DNA of 64,000 nucleotides from Luteibacter pinisoli (GCF_006385595.1 NZ_CP041046.1:1922001-1986000); one strand, 5' to 3'; counted from the stretch's first letter, positions 25,142 to 33,879 are shown. Made by a program: numbers and translations. The notes: generated by a model from the sequence alone, not told the origin.

Positions 25142-25823
25142 TCCCAACGAGATCGTCCTGCGCGCTACCGGCGTCGCCAAGGTCTACGAAGAAGGCGACC
25201 TGCGCACCGGCGTGCTGTCGAACGTGAACTTCGAACTGCGCCGTGCCGAGACCATGTCCATCGTCGGTGCGTCCGGCTCGGGCAAGTCCACGCTTCTGCA
25301 CATCATCGGTGGCCTGGATACGCTCACGGCCGGCAAGGTGGAAGTGAACGGCCGCGTGCTGTCCGAACTCTCGGACGCCGAGCGTGGCCGCGAGCGCAAT
25401 CGGTCGCTGGGCTTCATCTACCAGTTCCACCACCTGCTGCCGGAATTCACCGCGCTGGAAAACGTGTGCATGCCGCTGCTGATCCGCGGCGTGTCCATCG
25501 CGCAGGCGCAGAAGGAAGCCACGGCGTTGCTGGAGCGCGTGGGCCTGGGCTCGCGCCTGCGCCACCGCCCGGCGGAGATGTCCGGCGGCGAGCGCCAGCG
25601 TTGCGCCGTGGCGCGTGCCCTGGTCACCCGGCCGGCCTGCGTGCTGGGCGATGAGCCCACGGGCAACCTCGACGAGGCGAACGCGGCGGCGGTGTACGAC
25701 CTGATGGTGGAGCTCAACCGCGAGATCGGCACCAGCTTCGTGCTGGTCACCCACGATTCGCGCCTGGCGAAACGCATGGACCGCACGCTCGAGCTGCACA
25801 ACGGCGAGCTGTTCGAGCGCTAG
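25134..25823 (+). CDS. lolD: Lipoprotein-releasing ABC transporter ATPase LolD
   Basis: 229 residues: Walker A GASGSGKST, signature MSGGERQRCAVARAL, Walker B CVLGDEPTGNLD, and the MacB/LolD-type QFHHLLPEFTALENVCMPL segment. It powers the Lol release complex at the inner membrane. The stop overlaps the convergent anti-sigma gene by 4 bp. Confidence 0.95.
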   Translation: MNNPNEIVLRATGVAKVYEEGDLRTGVLSNVNFELRRAETMSIVGASGSGKSTLLHIIGGLDTLTAGKVEVNGRVLSELSDAERGRERNRSLGFIYQFHHLLPEFTALENVCMPLLIRGVSIAQAQKEATALLERVGLGSRLRHRPAEMSGGERQRCAVARALVTRPACVLGDEPTGNLDEANAAAVYDLMVELNREIGTSFVLVTHDSRLAKRMDRTLELHNGELFER

Positions 25824-26569
25824 ATCGACTTACCGATCATCTTCCGGGTGGCAGCGCGGCCCGCGCTGTCGGCCAGGGCCACCACGGCGTAGTTGTGGCC
25901 GCCCGACGACCAGTAATTCGCCAGCAGGCCGCTGTCCTCGCGTTCGCCGCGGGGCAGCAGGTGCCGCGCCGCGCCCGGCGGCCGCACATAGAAACTCACG
26001 GTATGCCCGTTGCCGTCGTCGTACAGGACCATGGCGGCCGGGCCCTGGTCGGTCGCGAACAGGCGCCCGCCCATGGGGCGGAAGCCGGCATCGGCCAGGT
26101 CGGGCAGGCGCACGTCGGCGCCGACCCTGCCGTTCAACCACGCCCGGAGGTCGTTTTCGTTCGGCGTGGTGATGTCCAGGCCCAGGCCGTGGTCCACCAC
26201 GAGCAGCCGGTAGGCCTGCATGGCGTCGGCCATGGGCTCCACGGAGCCCTTGCCCATGCCGCGCACCGTCCAGCCGAACAGGGCGCCCACGCTGAGGCAG
26301 ATCACGAAGCCGGCGGCCATCGACAGGCGGCGCACCCGGCGCTCGTGCATGCGGCCGCGGACGAATACCGGGTCCAGGTCGGGTACCGGGCCCAGGTCGC
26401 CCACCAGCAGGGCGCGCAGCTGCTGCGCATCCTGGCGCCAGGCCTGCACCTCGTCCGCGCGCTCGGCGTCGCGGGCCAGGTGTCGCTCCACGTGGCTGCG
26501 GCGCGGCTCATCAAGGTGGCCGTCCACGTAGGCGTGGATGTCGTGTTCGCTGGGCGGGATGGTGTTCAT
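25820..26569 (-). CDS. Membrane anti-sigma factor
   Basis: 249 residues. The cytoplasmic N-terminal domain opens with SEHDIHAYVDGHLDEPRRSHVERHLARD, which has the fold pattern of zinc-type anti-sigma domains but lacks the CXXC cysteines. One membrane helix follows (about 82-104) and then a roughly 140-residue periplasmic domain. It is translationally coupled (ATGA) to the ECF sigma gene and presumably holds that factor at the membrane until an envelope or redox signal. The signal cannot be read from sequence. Confidence 0.85.
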   Translation of the reverse strand: MNTIPPSEHDIHAYVDGHLDEPRRSHVERHLARDAERADEVQAWRQDAQQLRALLVGDLGPVPDLDPVFVRGRMHERRVRRLSMAAGFVICLSVGALFGWTVRGMGKGSVEPMADAMQAYRLLVVDHGLGLDITTPNENDLRAWLNGRVGADVRLPDLADAGFRPMGGRLFATDQGPAAMVLYDDGNGHTVSFYVRPPGAARHLLPRGEREDSGLLANYWSSGGHNYAVVALADSAGRAATRKMIGKSI

Positions 26570-27081
26570 TTCAGCAGCCGCAGGGCAGGGGTTTCGGTGG
26601 TGCCGTCACCCAGTGCGCGGAGCGCGCGGCGGGCACGGGAGAGGCGGGACATGACGGTGCCGATGGGGATGCCCAGGATGCCGGCCACCTCCTGGTAGCT
26701 CAGCCCCTCGACGGTGACCCACAGCAGCAGGCTGCGTTGCTCATCCGGCAACGATGCAAACGCGGCGAGGGTGGCGTGGGTTTCCGCCACGCGCTCGGCC
26801 GACGGCCAGGTGGGCGTTTCTTCCCGTCCCAGCGCGCCCATCAGCAGGGCATAGCGGCTGGCCCGGCGTTTCCCGTCGAGAAACAACCGGTACAAGATCG
26901 CAAACAGCCACGCACGCAGACTCTCGTCATCACGGCGCGAGGCCCGTTTGGCCAGCGCCCGCTCCATCGTCGACTGAACCAGGTCATCCGCCGCGTGCGC
27001 ATCCCGGGCCAGCCACAGCGCAAAGCGCCGCAGTCGCGGCAGCAGGGTGCGCAGGGCATCGTCGAACTGCGGATCGGACAT
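26566..27081 (-). CDS. ECF RNA polymerase sigma factor
   Basis: 171 residues. Region 2 (about 8-75: FALWLARDAHAADDLVQSTMERAL, RAWLFAILYRLFLDGKRR) and region 4 (about 110-158: LPDEQRSLLLWVTVEGLSYQEVAGILGIPIGTVMSRLSRARRAL) are complete. The ATG at 27081 opens at MSDPQFDDALRTLLPRLRRF, the expected N-terminus. An ECF-type promoter (GGAAT-N16-CGTC) faces this gene, indicating autoregulation. An identical-spacing promoter faces the divergent catalase gene. Confidence 0.93.
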   Translation of the reverse strand: MSDPQFDDALRTLLPRLRRFALWLARDAHAADDLVQSTMERALAKRASRRDDESLRAWLFAILYRLFLDGKRRASRYALLMGALGREETPTWPSAERVAETHATLAAFASLPDEQRSLLLWVTVEGLSYQEVAGILGIPIGTVMSRLSRARRALRALGDGTTETPALRLLK

Positions 27082-27115
27082 GCCGGGCCTCTTATCGGGA
27101 ACGGATCGTAGGCAA

Positions 27116-27140
27116 GACGACCGTCGTGACGAAATATTCC
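27116..27140 (-). promoter_or_regulatory. Putative ECF-sigma promoter of the sigma gene
   Basis: On the minus strand GGAAT (27140-27136), 16 bp, then CGTC (27119-27116). This is the -35/-10 pattern of many ECF sigma factors, located 35 bp upstream of the sigma start codon. The same motif pair with the same 16-bp spacer faces the other way 9 bp further on. Confidence 0.65.
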
Positions 27141-27148
27141 TTGCAGAG

Positions 27149-27173
27149 GGAATAAAAGTCGCTGACGTGCGTC
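27149..27173 (+). promoter_or_regulatory. Putative ECF-sigma promoter of the catalase gene
   Basis: GGAAT (27149-27153), 16 bp, CGTC (27170-27173), 42 bp upstream of the catalase start codon. It mirrors the motif in front of the divergent sigma factor gene, which supports control of both units by that factor. Confidence 0.65.
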
Positions 27174-27215
27174 CCACCTTTTGAAGCCCCGCACCGCGGG
27201 GAGAGGAGAAGCACC

Positions 27216-28295
27216 ATGCAGGACCCCAGGAACCCGCGACCCCCCACAGGCCTTGCCTGGCGCTGGGGCGTGATCGGCCTGGCCGTGGTCGGCACCGCGG
27301 TGGCCTTTGGCTACGTCGGCGGCTGGCTGGCCCCCGACCGGCTCAGCCCGAAGAAAATGATCAACGTCCTGCAGGCCAACGGCGGCGACCATCCCGGTTA
27401 CCGCCGCAACCACGCCAAGGGCATCTGCGTGGGCGGCCGCTTTGAGTCCAACGGACAGCTCGCCGCGTTCTCATCGGCCAGGCTGTTCGCCAGCGGCAGC
27501 ACGCCCCTGGTCGGCCGCTTCGCCATCCCGGGCGGTAACCCGCAGGCACCGGACAGCTCCGCGCCCATCCGCAGCATGGCTTTGCGCTTCGACATGGCCG
27601 ACGGTGAACAGTGGCGCACGGGCATGAACGCCATGCCGGTGTTTCCGGTGTCCACGCCACAGGATTTCTACGCCCTGAACGTGGCTACCGCGCCCGATCC
27701 GGCCACCGGCAAGCCGAACCCCGACAAGGCGAAAGCGTTCTTCGGGTCCCACCCGGAGACCGGCCCCTTCCTGATGTGGATCTCGCAGGCCAAGCCGCCG
27801 GCCAGCTACGTGGACGAGACCTACCGCAGCCTCAATGCGTTCTACCTGCGCGATGCGGCGGGTCAGCGGCATGCGGTGCGCTGGCAGGTGGTGCCGGAAA
27901 CGCCCTCCACGGGCGACGGCAGCCCGGCCGCAGGGGACACCGAGTACCTCGCCGCGGACCTGCAGAAGCGCCTGGCCGCCGGGCCGGCACGCTGGCATCT
28001 CCAGTTCGTCTTCGCGAACGATGGCGACCCGATCGACGACGCCTCGAAGGCATGGCCGGAGGATCGCAAGGTGGTCGACGCCGGCACCATCGTGCTCGAC
28101 AGCTGGCAGCCGCAGGCGAACGGCCCGTGCCGTGACGTGAACTACGATCCGGCGATCCTGCCGCACGGCATGGAGATCTCGGGCGATCCGATCATCGTCG
28201 CGCGTTCGGCCGCCTATGCCGAATCGTACCTGCGCCGCACCAGCGAGGAGGGCCACCTGCCGGGTACCCTGCAGCCGAAGGGGACAACGCCATGA
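27216..28295 (+). CDS. Catalase-family peroxidase, membrane anchored
   Basis: 359 residues, a short 'catalase-related peroxidase' (SrpA-like) rather than a full catalase. An N-terminal membrane helix (about 16-38) suggests the haem domain faces the periplasm. The distal catalytic His is H66 in NHAKGICVGG. The proximal Tyr ligand lies in the C-terminal RSAAYAESYLRRTSEEG. The gene is coupled by ATGA to a cytochrome b561 gene, a likely electron donor, and has an ECF-type promoter shared with the divergent sigma/anti-sigma pair. Confidence 0.88.
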   Translation: MQDPRNPRPPTGLAWRWGVIGLAVVGTAVAFGYVGGWLAPDRLSPKKMINVLQANGGDHPGYRRNHAKGICVGGRFESNGQLAAFSSARLFASGSTPLVGRFAIPGGNPQAPDSSAPIRSMALRFDMADGEQWRTGMNAMPVFPVSTPQDFYALNVATAPDPATGKPNPDKAKAFFGSHPETGPFLMWISQAKPPASYVDETYRSLNAFYLRDAAGQRHAVRWQVVPETPSTGDGSPAAGDTEYLAADLQKRLAAGPARWHLQFVFANDGDPIDDASKAWPEDRKVVDAGTIVLDSWQPQANGPCRDVNYDPAILPHGMEISGDPIIVARSAAYAESYLRRTSEEGHLPGTLQPKGTTP

Positions 28296-28825
28296 GTCGC
28301 TACGATACGTTCCACCCCGTGGCCCGCGTGCTGCACTGGCTGATGGCGATCATGATCCTGTCGATGCTGTTCATCGGCGCCGGCATGGTGAGCACCCTGG
28401 CCGAGAAACACGCCGCCCTCGTCGCGATCCACCGGCCGCTGGGCATGGCGATCTTCGTGCTTGCGCTCATTCGCCTCGGCTTCCGCCTGGTCCACCGGCC
28501 GCCACCGCTGCCGGTGGATATGCCGGAGTGGCAGAAGCTCGCGGCGAAGGGCTCGCACTGGGTGCTGTATGGACTGATGATCCTGATGCCGCTGATTGGC
28601 TGGGGCATGCTTTCCGCAGGCAAGTACCCGGTGGTGATGGGCGGTGGCTTCGTCCTGCCACCGATCCTGCCGCAGGATCCGGCGCTTTTCGCATGGTTGC
28701 GTGAAGCCCACCGGTACCTGGCGTGGCTGTTCTTCCTCACCTTCCTCGCGCACATGGGCGCCGCGCTCATGCACGGCCTCATCCGCCGCGATGGCGTGCT
28801 GAAATCGATGACCACCGGCAATTAG
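28292..28825 (+). CDS. Cytochrome b561
   Basis: 177 residues, four membrane helices. Haem-ligand histidines are visible as H16 (ARVLHWLMAI), H48 (IHRPLGMAI) and two in the C-terminal helices (EAHRYLAWLFFLTFLAHMGAALMHG). It likely passes electrons between quinol and the adjacent periplasmic peroxidase. It overlaps the catalase-family gene by 4 bp. Confidence 0.9.
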   Translation: MSRYDTFHPVARVLHWLMAIMILSMLFIGAGMVSTLAEKHAALVAIHRPLGMAIFVLALIRLGFRLVHRPPPLPVDMPEWQKLAAKGSHWVLYGLMILMPLIGWGMLSAGKYPVVMGGGFVLPPILPQDPALFAWLREAHRYLAWLFFLTFLAHMGAALMHGLIRRDGVLKSMTTGN

Positions 28826-28857
28826 TGCCTTCCGGGCGCATCGGGCACAATCGCCCG

Positions 28858-29928
28858 ATGCGCCTTGTCCCGATCGCCCTGACCGCCATGCTCGCGCTGC
28901 TCGCCGGCTGCCGTTCCCTCGGCTATTACGCCCATGTCACGCACGGGCAGGGCGCGCTGTTGATGGCGCGCCAGCCCATCGACAAGGTCATCGCCGATCC
29001 GAAGACAACGGACAAGGTACGCCAGCGCCTGGTGACGGCGCGCGAGGCGCGTGCCTTCGCCAGCGAGCACCTCGACCTGCCGGCCAATCGCAGCTACACC
29101 TACTACGTGCAGCTCGACCGCCCGTGGGTCGCTTGGAACGTCTTCGCCACGCCGGAACTCTCGGTGGATCCGGTGGTGCAGTGCTTCCCCTTCGCGGGCT
29201 GCGTGTCGTACCGCGGCTACTTCCGCAAAGACCTCGCGGATCGCGAAGCCGCACGCCTGCGCGCGCTCGGTAACGATGTATCGCTCGGCGAAGTGCCGGC
29301 CTATTCCACCCTCGGCTGGTTCGCCGATCCGGTGCTGAGCAGCATGCTCGGCTGGGACGATGACGACCTGGTGGGCACGATCTTCCACGAACTCGGCCAC
29401 CAGAAGATCTACGTGAAGAACGATTCCTCGTTCAACGAATCGTATGCCAGCTTCGTCGAGCAGGAAGGCGTGCGTGAGTGGCACGCCGCAAGACACCTCC
29501 CGCCGCCGGATCCGAAAGGCGATGCGCTGGCTCATTCGTTTACCGAGCAGGTGCTCGCGCTACGCGAGGATCTGAAGGCGATGTACGCGCTGCCGATGGA
29601 TGACGACGCCAAGCGTGTCGCCAAGGCCGAAGCCTTCGAAGTGTTCCGTGGCAACTACCTCGTCTGGCGCGCGGGCGAGGCCGGTGGAGATCGTCGCTAC
29701 GATCGCTGGATGGCCCAGCCGATGAGCAACGCACGGCTCCTGCCGTTCGGGCTGTACGACCAGTGGACGGGCGCCTTCGCGGCGCTCTTCGCCCAATCCG
29801 GACGCGACTGGCCCAGGTTTTTCGCCGCGGTGCAGGCGCTGGCGACGCTGCCGCCCGACGCGCGCACGCGCCAGCTCGAATCGCTGAAGGCGTCCGCTAC
29901 TTCGCTTTGCGCGTCGCCATGTGCCTGA
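28858..29928 (+). CDS. Putative aminopeptidase, lipoprotein (DUF2265 family)
   Basis: 356 residues. Lipobox LLAGC18 at the N-terminus. The zinc-metallopeptidase motif H177-E-L-G-H181 is in TIFHELGHQKIYVKNDSSFNESYASFVEQEG, with a downstream Glu as probable third ligand. The family (PF10023) is annotated as putative aminopeptidase with unknown substrates. The conserved CFPFAGCVSYRGYF block is also present. The 3' end overlaps the convergent cytochrome c gene by 32 bp. Confidence 0.82.
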   Translation: MRLVPIALTAMLALLAGCRSLGYYAHVTHGQGALLMARQPIDKVIADPKTTDKVRQRLVTAREARAFASEHLDLPANRSYTYYVQLDRPWVAWNVFATPELSVDPVVQCFPFAGCVSYRGYFRKDLADREAARLRALGNDVSLGEVPAYSTLGWFADPVLSSMLGWDDDDLVGTIFHELGHQKIYVKNDSSFNESYASFVEQEGVREWHAARHLPPPDPKGDALAHSFTEQVLALREDLKAMYALPMDDDAKRVAKAEAFEVFRGNYLVWRAGEAGGDRRYDRWMAQPMSNARLLPFGLYDQWTGAFAALFAQSGRDWPRFFAAVQALATLPPDARTRQLESLKASATSLCASPCA

Positions 29929-30694
29929 GGTAAGCCTCGAGGTCATCGAGGTCGTGGTCCGATAGCACCTGCGCGTTGAACGCCGGCATCTTCGCCTGCG
30001 GCCAGTGGCGCAGATCCTGCGGGTTGCGCACCAGCACGCGCAGCATGCCGTCGCGCAGGTATTCGGTGGGGCTGTGCGGGAGGTTGAGATCCGGCCCCAG
30101 CTTCGCGTCGCCCTGGCCGTTGAGGGTGTGGCAGGTGATGCAGTTGCGCTGGAAAACGGCGAAACCGCGCATCACCGGGCTGTCGCTGGCCAGGCCCGGC
30201 GCCGGACGCATCAGCGGAAAGCGCGCCGCCGGGTCGGCCAGCACGCGGATCGAGGCCACCTGGTACGGCCACTGCTCCGGGCCCACCTTGCCGGCTTCCG
30301 GGTGCAGCCACACGAGGTAGAAGGGGCCGGCGGACAGTTTGCCGTCGCCCAGCGAGGGCCATGCGGCATCTTCGACGGCCAGCCACGCCTCGGCGCCGTG
30401 TCCGTTGAGCACGAGGGTCGCGGGGATTTCGGCTGAAAAGCCATCCAGCGCGGTGAACTGCAGGTGCGCGTCCGGAGCTACCCCGGTCAGCAGGGCCTTC
30501 AGCGGCACCGCCGTGTAGCGCATGGCACGGTGGTAGGAGACGTCGCCCGGCACCTCGATGCGGCGGGCGTCCGGCCGGCCCAGCAGCTGCTGGGTGGTCA
30601 GCGTGGTGGCACCGTGGCCGGTAGCCACCGTGAGGCTGGCGGCCTGGGCCAGGCCGGCGAAGGCGGCGAGGAGGAATCCGAGCAAACGGCGCAC
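29897..30694 (-). CDS. Two-domain protein: molybdopterin-oxidoreductase-like domain plus cytochrome c
   Basis: 265 residues with a signal peptide. The N-terminal part (about 20-155: YTAVPLKALL, FTALDGFSAEIPATLVL, YLVWLHP) resembles the small oxidoreductase-molybdopterin-binding fold without the cofactor-binding Cys. The C-terminal class I cytochrome c has C185-I-T-C188-H189 and a probable axial Met in KMPAFN. It would be a periplasmic electron carrier matured by the Ccm system encoded in the same window. The electron partner is unknown. Confidence 0.78.
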   Translation of the reverse strand: MRRLLGFLLAAFAGLAQAASLTVATGHGATTLTTQQLLGRPDARRIEVPGDVSYHRAMRYTAVPLKALLTGVAPDAHLQFTALDGFSAEIPATLVLNGHGAEAWLAVEDAAWPSLGDGKLSAGPFYLVWLHPEAGKVGPEQWPYQVASIRVLADPAARFPLMRPAPGLASDSPVMRGFAVFQRNCITCHTLNGQGDAKLGPDLNLPHSPTEYLRDGMLRVLVRNPQDLRHWPQAKMPAFNAQVLSDHDLDDLEAYLRHMATRKAK

Positions 30695-30790
30695 GCGTAT
30701 GTCCTTAAAGGGGGGCGAATCATCGCACTACCCTCGAATTATGGCCTTGTCGCCCCCATCGGGGGAGTTCGACCCGATCACGGATCCACC

Positions 30791-31174
30791 ATGTCCGATA
30801 CCACCGTCCCCGAGTTCTTCCAGCGCTTTCCCATGCCGACCATCACCGATGGCGCCCTGGATGCCGACCTCGCGGCCGACGACAACCGCATCGCCATCCT
30901 GTTCCTGTGGGGCCGTGACTGCCCCAACTGCGATATCGCCAAGCGCCAGATCCTGTTGACGCCCGAGCGCTTCCAGTGGCCCGAGGTGCGCTGGTTGAAC
31001 GACAACGTGTACAACGATCCGAAAATGGCCACGCGCTTCGGCCTGCATGGCATCCCGGCCTTTTTCCTGTTCCACCGGGGCAAGAAGCTCGGCAAGATCA
31101 CCCCGTGGCCCGGCACCGACCGCTTCGTCGAGGCCGTGGAAAAGCAGATCGCCCTTACCAAGGCCAGCGCATGA
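30791..31174 (+). CDS. Thioredoxin-family protein
   Basis: 127 residues, thioredoxin fold without signal peptide. Active site W40-G-R-D-C44-P-N-C47, conserved cis-Pro in HGIPAFFLFHRGKK. The CPNC site differs from the CGPC of classical thioredoxin and fits the group of thioredoxin-like reductases. The stop overlaps the pncB start (ATGA), so the two are translated together. Confidence 0.85.
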   Translation: MSDTTVPEFFQRFPMPTITDGALDADLAADDNRIAILFLWGRDCPNCDIAKRQILLTPERFQWPEVRWLNDNVYNDPKMATRFGLHGIPAFFLFHRGKKLGKITPWPGTDRFVEAVEKQIALTKASA

Positions 31175-32349
31175 TCATCAGCTCCCTGCTGGATACCGAC
31201 CTCTACAAGTTCACGATGATGCAGGTGGTGCTGCATCAGTACCCAGCCGCCGAGGTGGAATACCGCTTCCGCTGCCGCACGCCGGGGATCAACCTGGTAC
31301 CGCTCATCCCGACGATCGAGCAGGAGCTTGCGCACCTGTGCTCGCTGCGCTTCACGGAAGACGAACTGGCTTACCTGCGCGGCATGCGTTTCATCGACAG
31401 CGACTTCGTCGACTTCCTCGGCCTGTTCCAGCTCAACGCGAAATACGTGTCGATCACGCCGTCCGCCACGGATAACGGAGAGATCGACCTCGTCATCCGT
31501 GGGCCGTGGCTGCACACCATCCTGTTCGAAGTGCCGCTGCTGGCCATCATCAACGAGTTGTATTTCCGCCACGCCTTCCCGGACCACGACCTGGCCGAAG
31601 GCCGTGCGCGCCTGCACGCGAAGATCGCACTGCTGCGCGATACCCCGGGATTCGACAAGGTGCGCGTGGCCGACTACGGCACGCGCCGTCGCTTCTCCGG
31701 CGCGTGGCATGAAGAAGCGCTGGGCATCATGCGCACCGGGTGGGGCAAGCAGCTGGCGGGCACGAGCAACGTGCTGTTCGCCATGCGCTCAGGCATGACG
31801 CCGATCGGCAGCATGGCCCACGAATACCTGCAGGCGTTCCAGTCGCTGGGACCGCGGCTGCGCGATTCACAGGTCGCGGCCCTGGAAGCGTGGGCTCGCG
31901 AGTACCGCGGCGATCTCGGCATCGCGCTGTCGGACGTCTACGGCCTGGAGGCGTTCCTGCGCGACTTCGACATGTATTTCTGCAAGCTCTTCGACGGTGC
32001 GCGGCACGATTCGGGCGACCCGTTTGCGTGGGGCGACCGCATCCTCGCGCACTACGAAAAGAACCGCGTGGACCCGCGCACCAAGACCCTGGTCTTCAGC
32101 GACAGCCTGGACATCCCGAAGGTGATGGACCTCTACCGCCACTTCGAGGGGCGCTGCATCCTCTCGTTCGGCGTGGGTACCAACCTCACCAACGATACCG
32201 GGCCGGAGCCGATCAATATCGTGATCAAGATGACCCGCTGCAACGGCCAGCCCGTCGCCAAGCTCTCCGATTCACCGGGCAAGAGCATGTGCGACGACCT
32301 CGACTACGTGGCCTACCTGCGCCGCGTGTTCGATCTTCCCGCGGCTTAG
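31171..32349 (+). CDS. pncB: Nicotinate phosphoribosyltransferase
   Basis: 392 residues, the bacterial short form. Typical segments are LLDTDLYKFTMMQVVLHQYP at the N-terminus, the autophosphorylated-His region RRRFSGAWHEEAL, GTSNV and SFGVGTNLTNDTG. It makes nicotinate mononucleotide in NAD salvage. Kynurenine monooxygenase (de novo NAD from tryptophan) is elsewhere in the window. The 3' end overlaps metQ, convergent, by 4 bp. Confidence 0.95.
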   Translation: MIISSLLDTDLYKFTMMQVVLHQYPAAEVEYRFRCRTPGINLVPLIPTIEQELAHLCSLRFTEDELAYLRGMRFIDSDFVDFLGLFQLNAKYVSITPSATDNGEIDLVIRGPWLHTILFEVPLLAIINELYFRHAFPDHDLAEGRARLHAKIALLRDTPGFDKVRVADYGTRRRFSGAWHEEALGIMRTGWGKQLAGTSNVLFAMRSGMTPIGSMAHEYLQAFQSLGPRLRDSQVAALEAWAREYRGDLGIALSDVYGLEAFLRDFDMYFCKLFDGARHDSGDPFAWGDRILAHYEKNRVDPRTKTLVFSDSLDIPKVMDLYRHFEGRCILSFGVGTNLTNDTGPEPINIVIKMTRCNGQPVAKLSDSPGKSMCDDLDYVAYLRRVFDLPAA

Positions 32350-33155
32350 AACGCCGGAAGCACCGCGCCGTTATAGGTTTTCTCGATGAACGCCTTCACC
32401 TCGGGCGAGGTGAGGGCGGCGGCGAGCTTCTGCACGCGCGGGTCGTCCTTGTTGTCGGCGCGCGAGACCAGGAAGTTCACGTACGGCGAATCCTTGTCTT
32501 CGATCAGCAGCGCGTCCTTCACCGGGTTCAGGCCGGCGGCGAGCGCGTAGTTGGTGTTGATCAGCGCGAGGTCCACTTCGTCGAGGACGCGCGGCAGCAT
32601 CGCCGCTTCGAGCTCGCGGAACTTCAGGTGCTTCGGGTTCTGGTCCACGTCTTTCAGCGTCGCCAGCTTGTCGCCCGGGTTCTTCAGGGTGATCAGGTTG
32701 TGCCTGGCGAGCAGGAGCAGGGCGCGGCTGTTGTTGCTCGGGTCGTTCGGGATGACGACGTTGGCGCCATCCGGCAGCGCATCGATCGACGTGTACTTGC
32801 GCGAATAGGCGCCGAACGGCTCGATGTGCACGCCGACCACCTTCACCAGGTTGGTGCCGCGCTCGCGGTTGAACGCGTCCAGATAGGGTTCGGTCTGGAA
32901 GAAATTCACATCCAGCTGCTTCTGGGCCACCTGCAGGTTGGGCTGCACGTAGTCGGTGAACACCTTGATCTCGATGTCCACGCCCTGCTTCGCGAGCAGG
33001 GGTTTGATTTCTTTAAGGATTTCCGCGTGAGGCACCGGCGTGGCCGCCACCGTCAGCGGCTTGCCCGCGTCCGCCTGGCTGCCCGACTCGCCATGGGAAC
33101 AGCCTGCCAGGAGGACGGCAAAGGCGGTGGCGAGGGAGATCAGGCGCTTTTTCAT
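32346..33155 (-). CDS. metQ: Methionine ABC transporter substrate-binding lipoprotein
   Basis: 269 residues, NlpA/MetQ family: lipobox LLAGC19S, then PVPHAEILKEIKPLLAKQGVDIEI, VNFFQTEPYLDAFN and LINTNYALAAGL, all characteristic. It delivers D- or L-methionine to MetNI. It is the last gene of the metNIQ operon, 49 bp after metI. Confidence 0.95.
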   Translation of the reverse strand: MKKRLISLATAFAVLLAGCSHGESGSQADAGKPLTVAATPVPHAEILKEIKPLLAKQGVDIEIKVFTDYVQPNLQVAQKQLDVNFFQTEPYLDAFNRERGTNLVKVVGVHIEPFGAYSRKYTSIDALPDGANVVIPNDPSNNSRALLLLARHNLITLKNPGDKLATLKDVDQNPKHLKFRELEAAMLPRVLDEVDLALINTNYALAAGLNPVKDALLIEDKDSPYVNFLVSRADNKDDPRVQKLAAALTSPEVKAFIEKTYNGAVLPAF

Positions 33156-33204
33156 GGGGGCATCCGGGCACGATGTTGCGGTGCGACAGCATACCGGGTT
33201 GGCC

Positions 33205-33879
33205 TTATTTACGGCTATACCGCCCGACGAGCCAGTCGCCCAGCATCTGCAGCAGCTGGACCAGCACCACCAGCAGGGCGACGGTGACCAGCATGTAATC
33301 GGGCTTGTAGCCGTTGTAGCCGTACTGATACGCCAGCGCGCCCAGGCCGCCCGCGCCCACGATGCCGCCCATGGCCGTGTAGCCGACCAGGGCGACGGCG
33401 GTCACCGTGGTGGCCGCGACCAGGCCCGGCCGGGCTTCCGGCAGCAGCACGCGGGTGACGATCTGCTTCGTCGTGGCACCCATCGCCTGGCTGGCTTCGA
33501 TGACGCCGCGGTCCACTTCGCGCAAGGCCGTCTCCACCAGGCGGGCGAAGAACGGTGCCGCTCCGATCACCAGCGGCACGATGGCGCCACGGATGCCGAT
33601 GCTGACACCGGTGATCGCCTTGGTGAACGGGATCAGCAGGATCATCAGGATGATGAAGGGCACCGAGCGCAGCACGTTCACCAGCAGCGAGAGCACGCCG
33701 TAGAGCTTCGGCTTCGCATGCAGCTGGCCGCGTGCGGTGAGGAACAGCCAGATACCCAGCGGCAAGCCGAGCACCAGCGTGAACAGCAACGAGCCGCCGA
33801 GCATCAGCAGCGTGTCGACACAGGCCTGTGCGATTTCGGCCCAGTCGATGTTCGGGAACAGGGTCTGCATCGGGCTCAC
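33205..33879 (-). CDS. metI: Methionine ABC transporter permease
   Basis: 224 residues, five membrane helices. The EAA loop is EASQAMGATTKQIVTRVLLPEA, and the C-terminus has GYTAMGGIVGAGGLGALAYQYGY as in MetI. The GTG start at 33879 overlaps the metN stop (GTGA). Confidence 0.95.
   Translation of the reverse strand: MSPMQTLFPNIDWAEIAQACVDTLLMLGGSLLFTLVLGLPLGIWLFLTARGQLHAKPKLYGVLSLLVNVLRSVPFIILMILLIPFTKAITGVSIGIRGAIVPLVIGAAPFFARLVETALREVDRGVIEASQAMGATTKQIVTRVLLPEARPGLVAATTVTAVALVGYTAMGGIVGAGGLGALAYQYGYNGYKPDYMLVTVALLVVLVQLLQMLGDWLVGRYSRK

Noticed and set aside
27097..27125. Alternative ECF motif GGGAAC with CGTC on the plus strand
   Set aside because: The spacer is 19 bp, unlike the two matching N16 pairs, and it lies too far inside the sigma-gene leader for the catalase gene.
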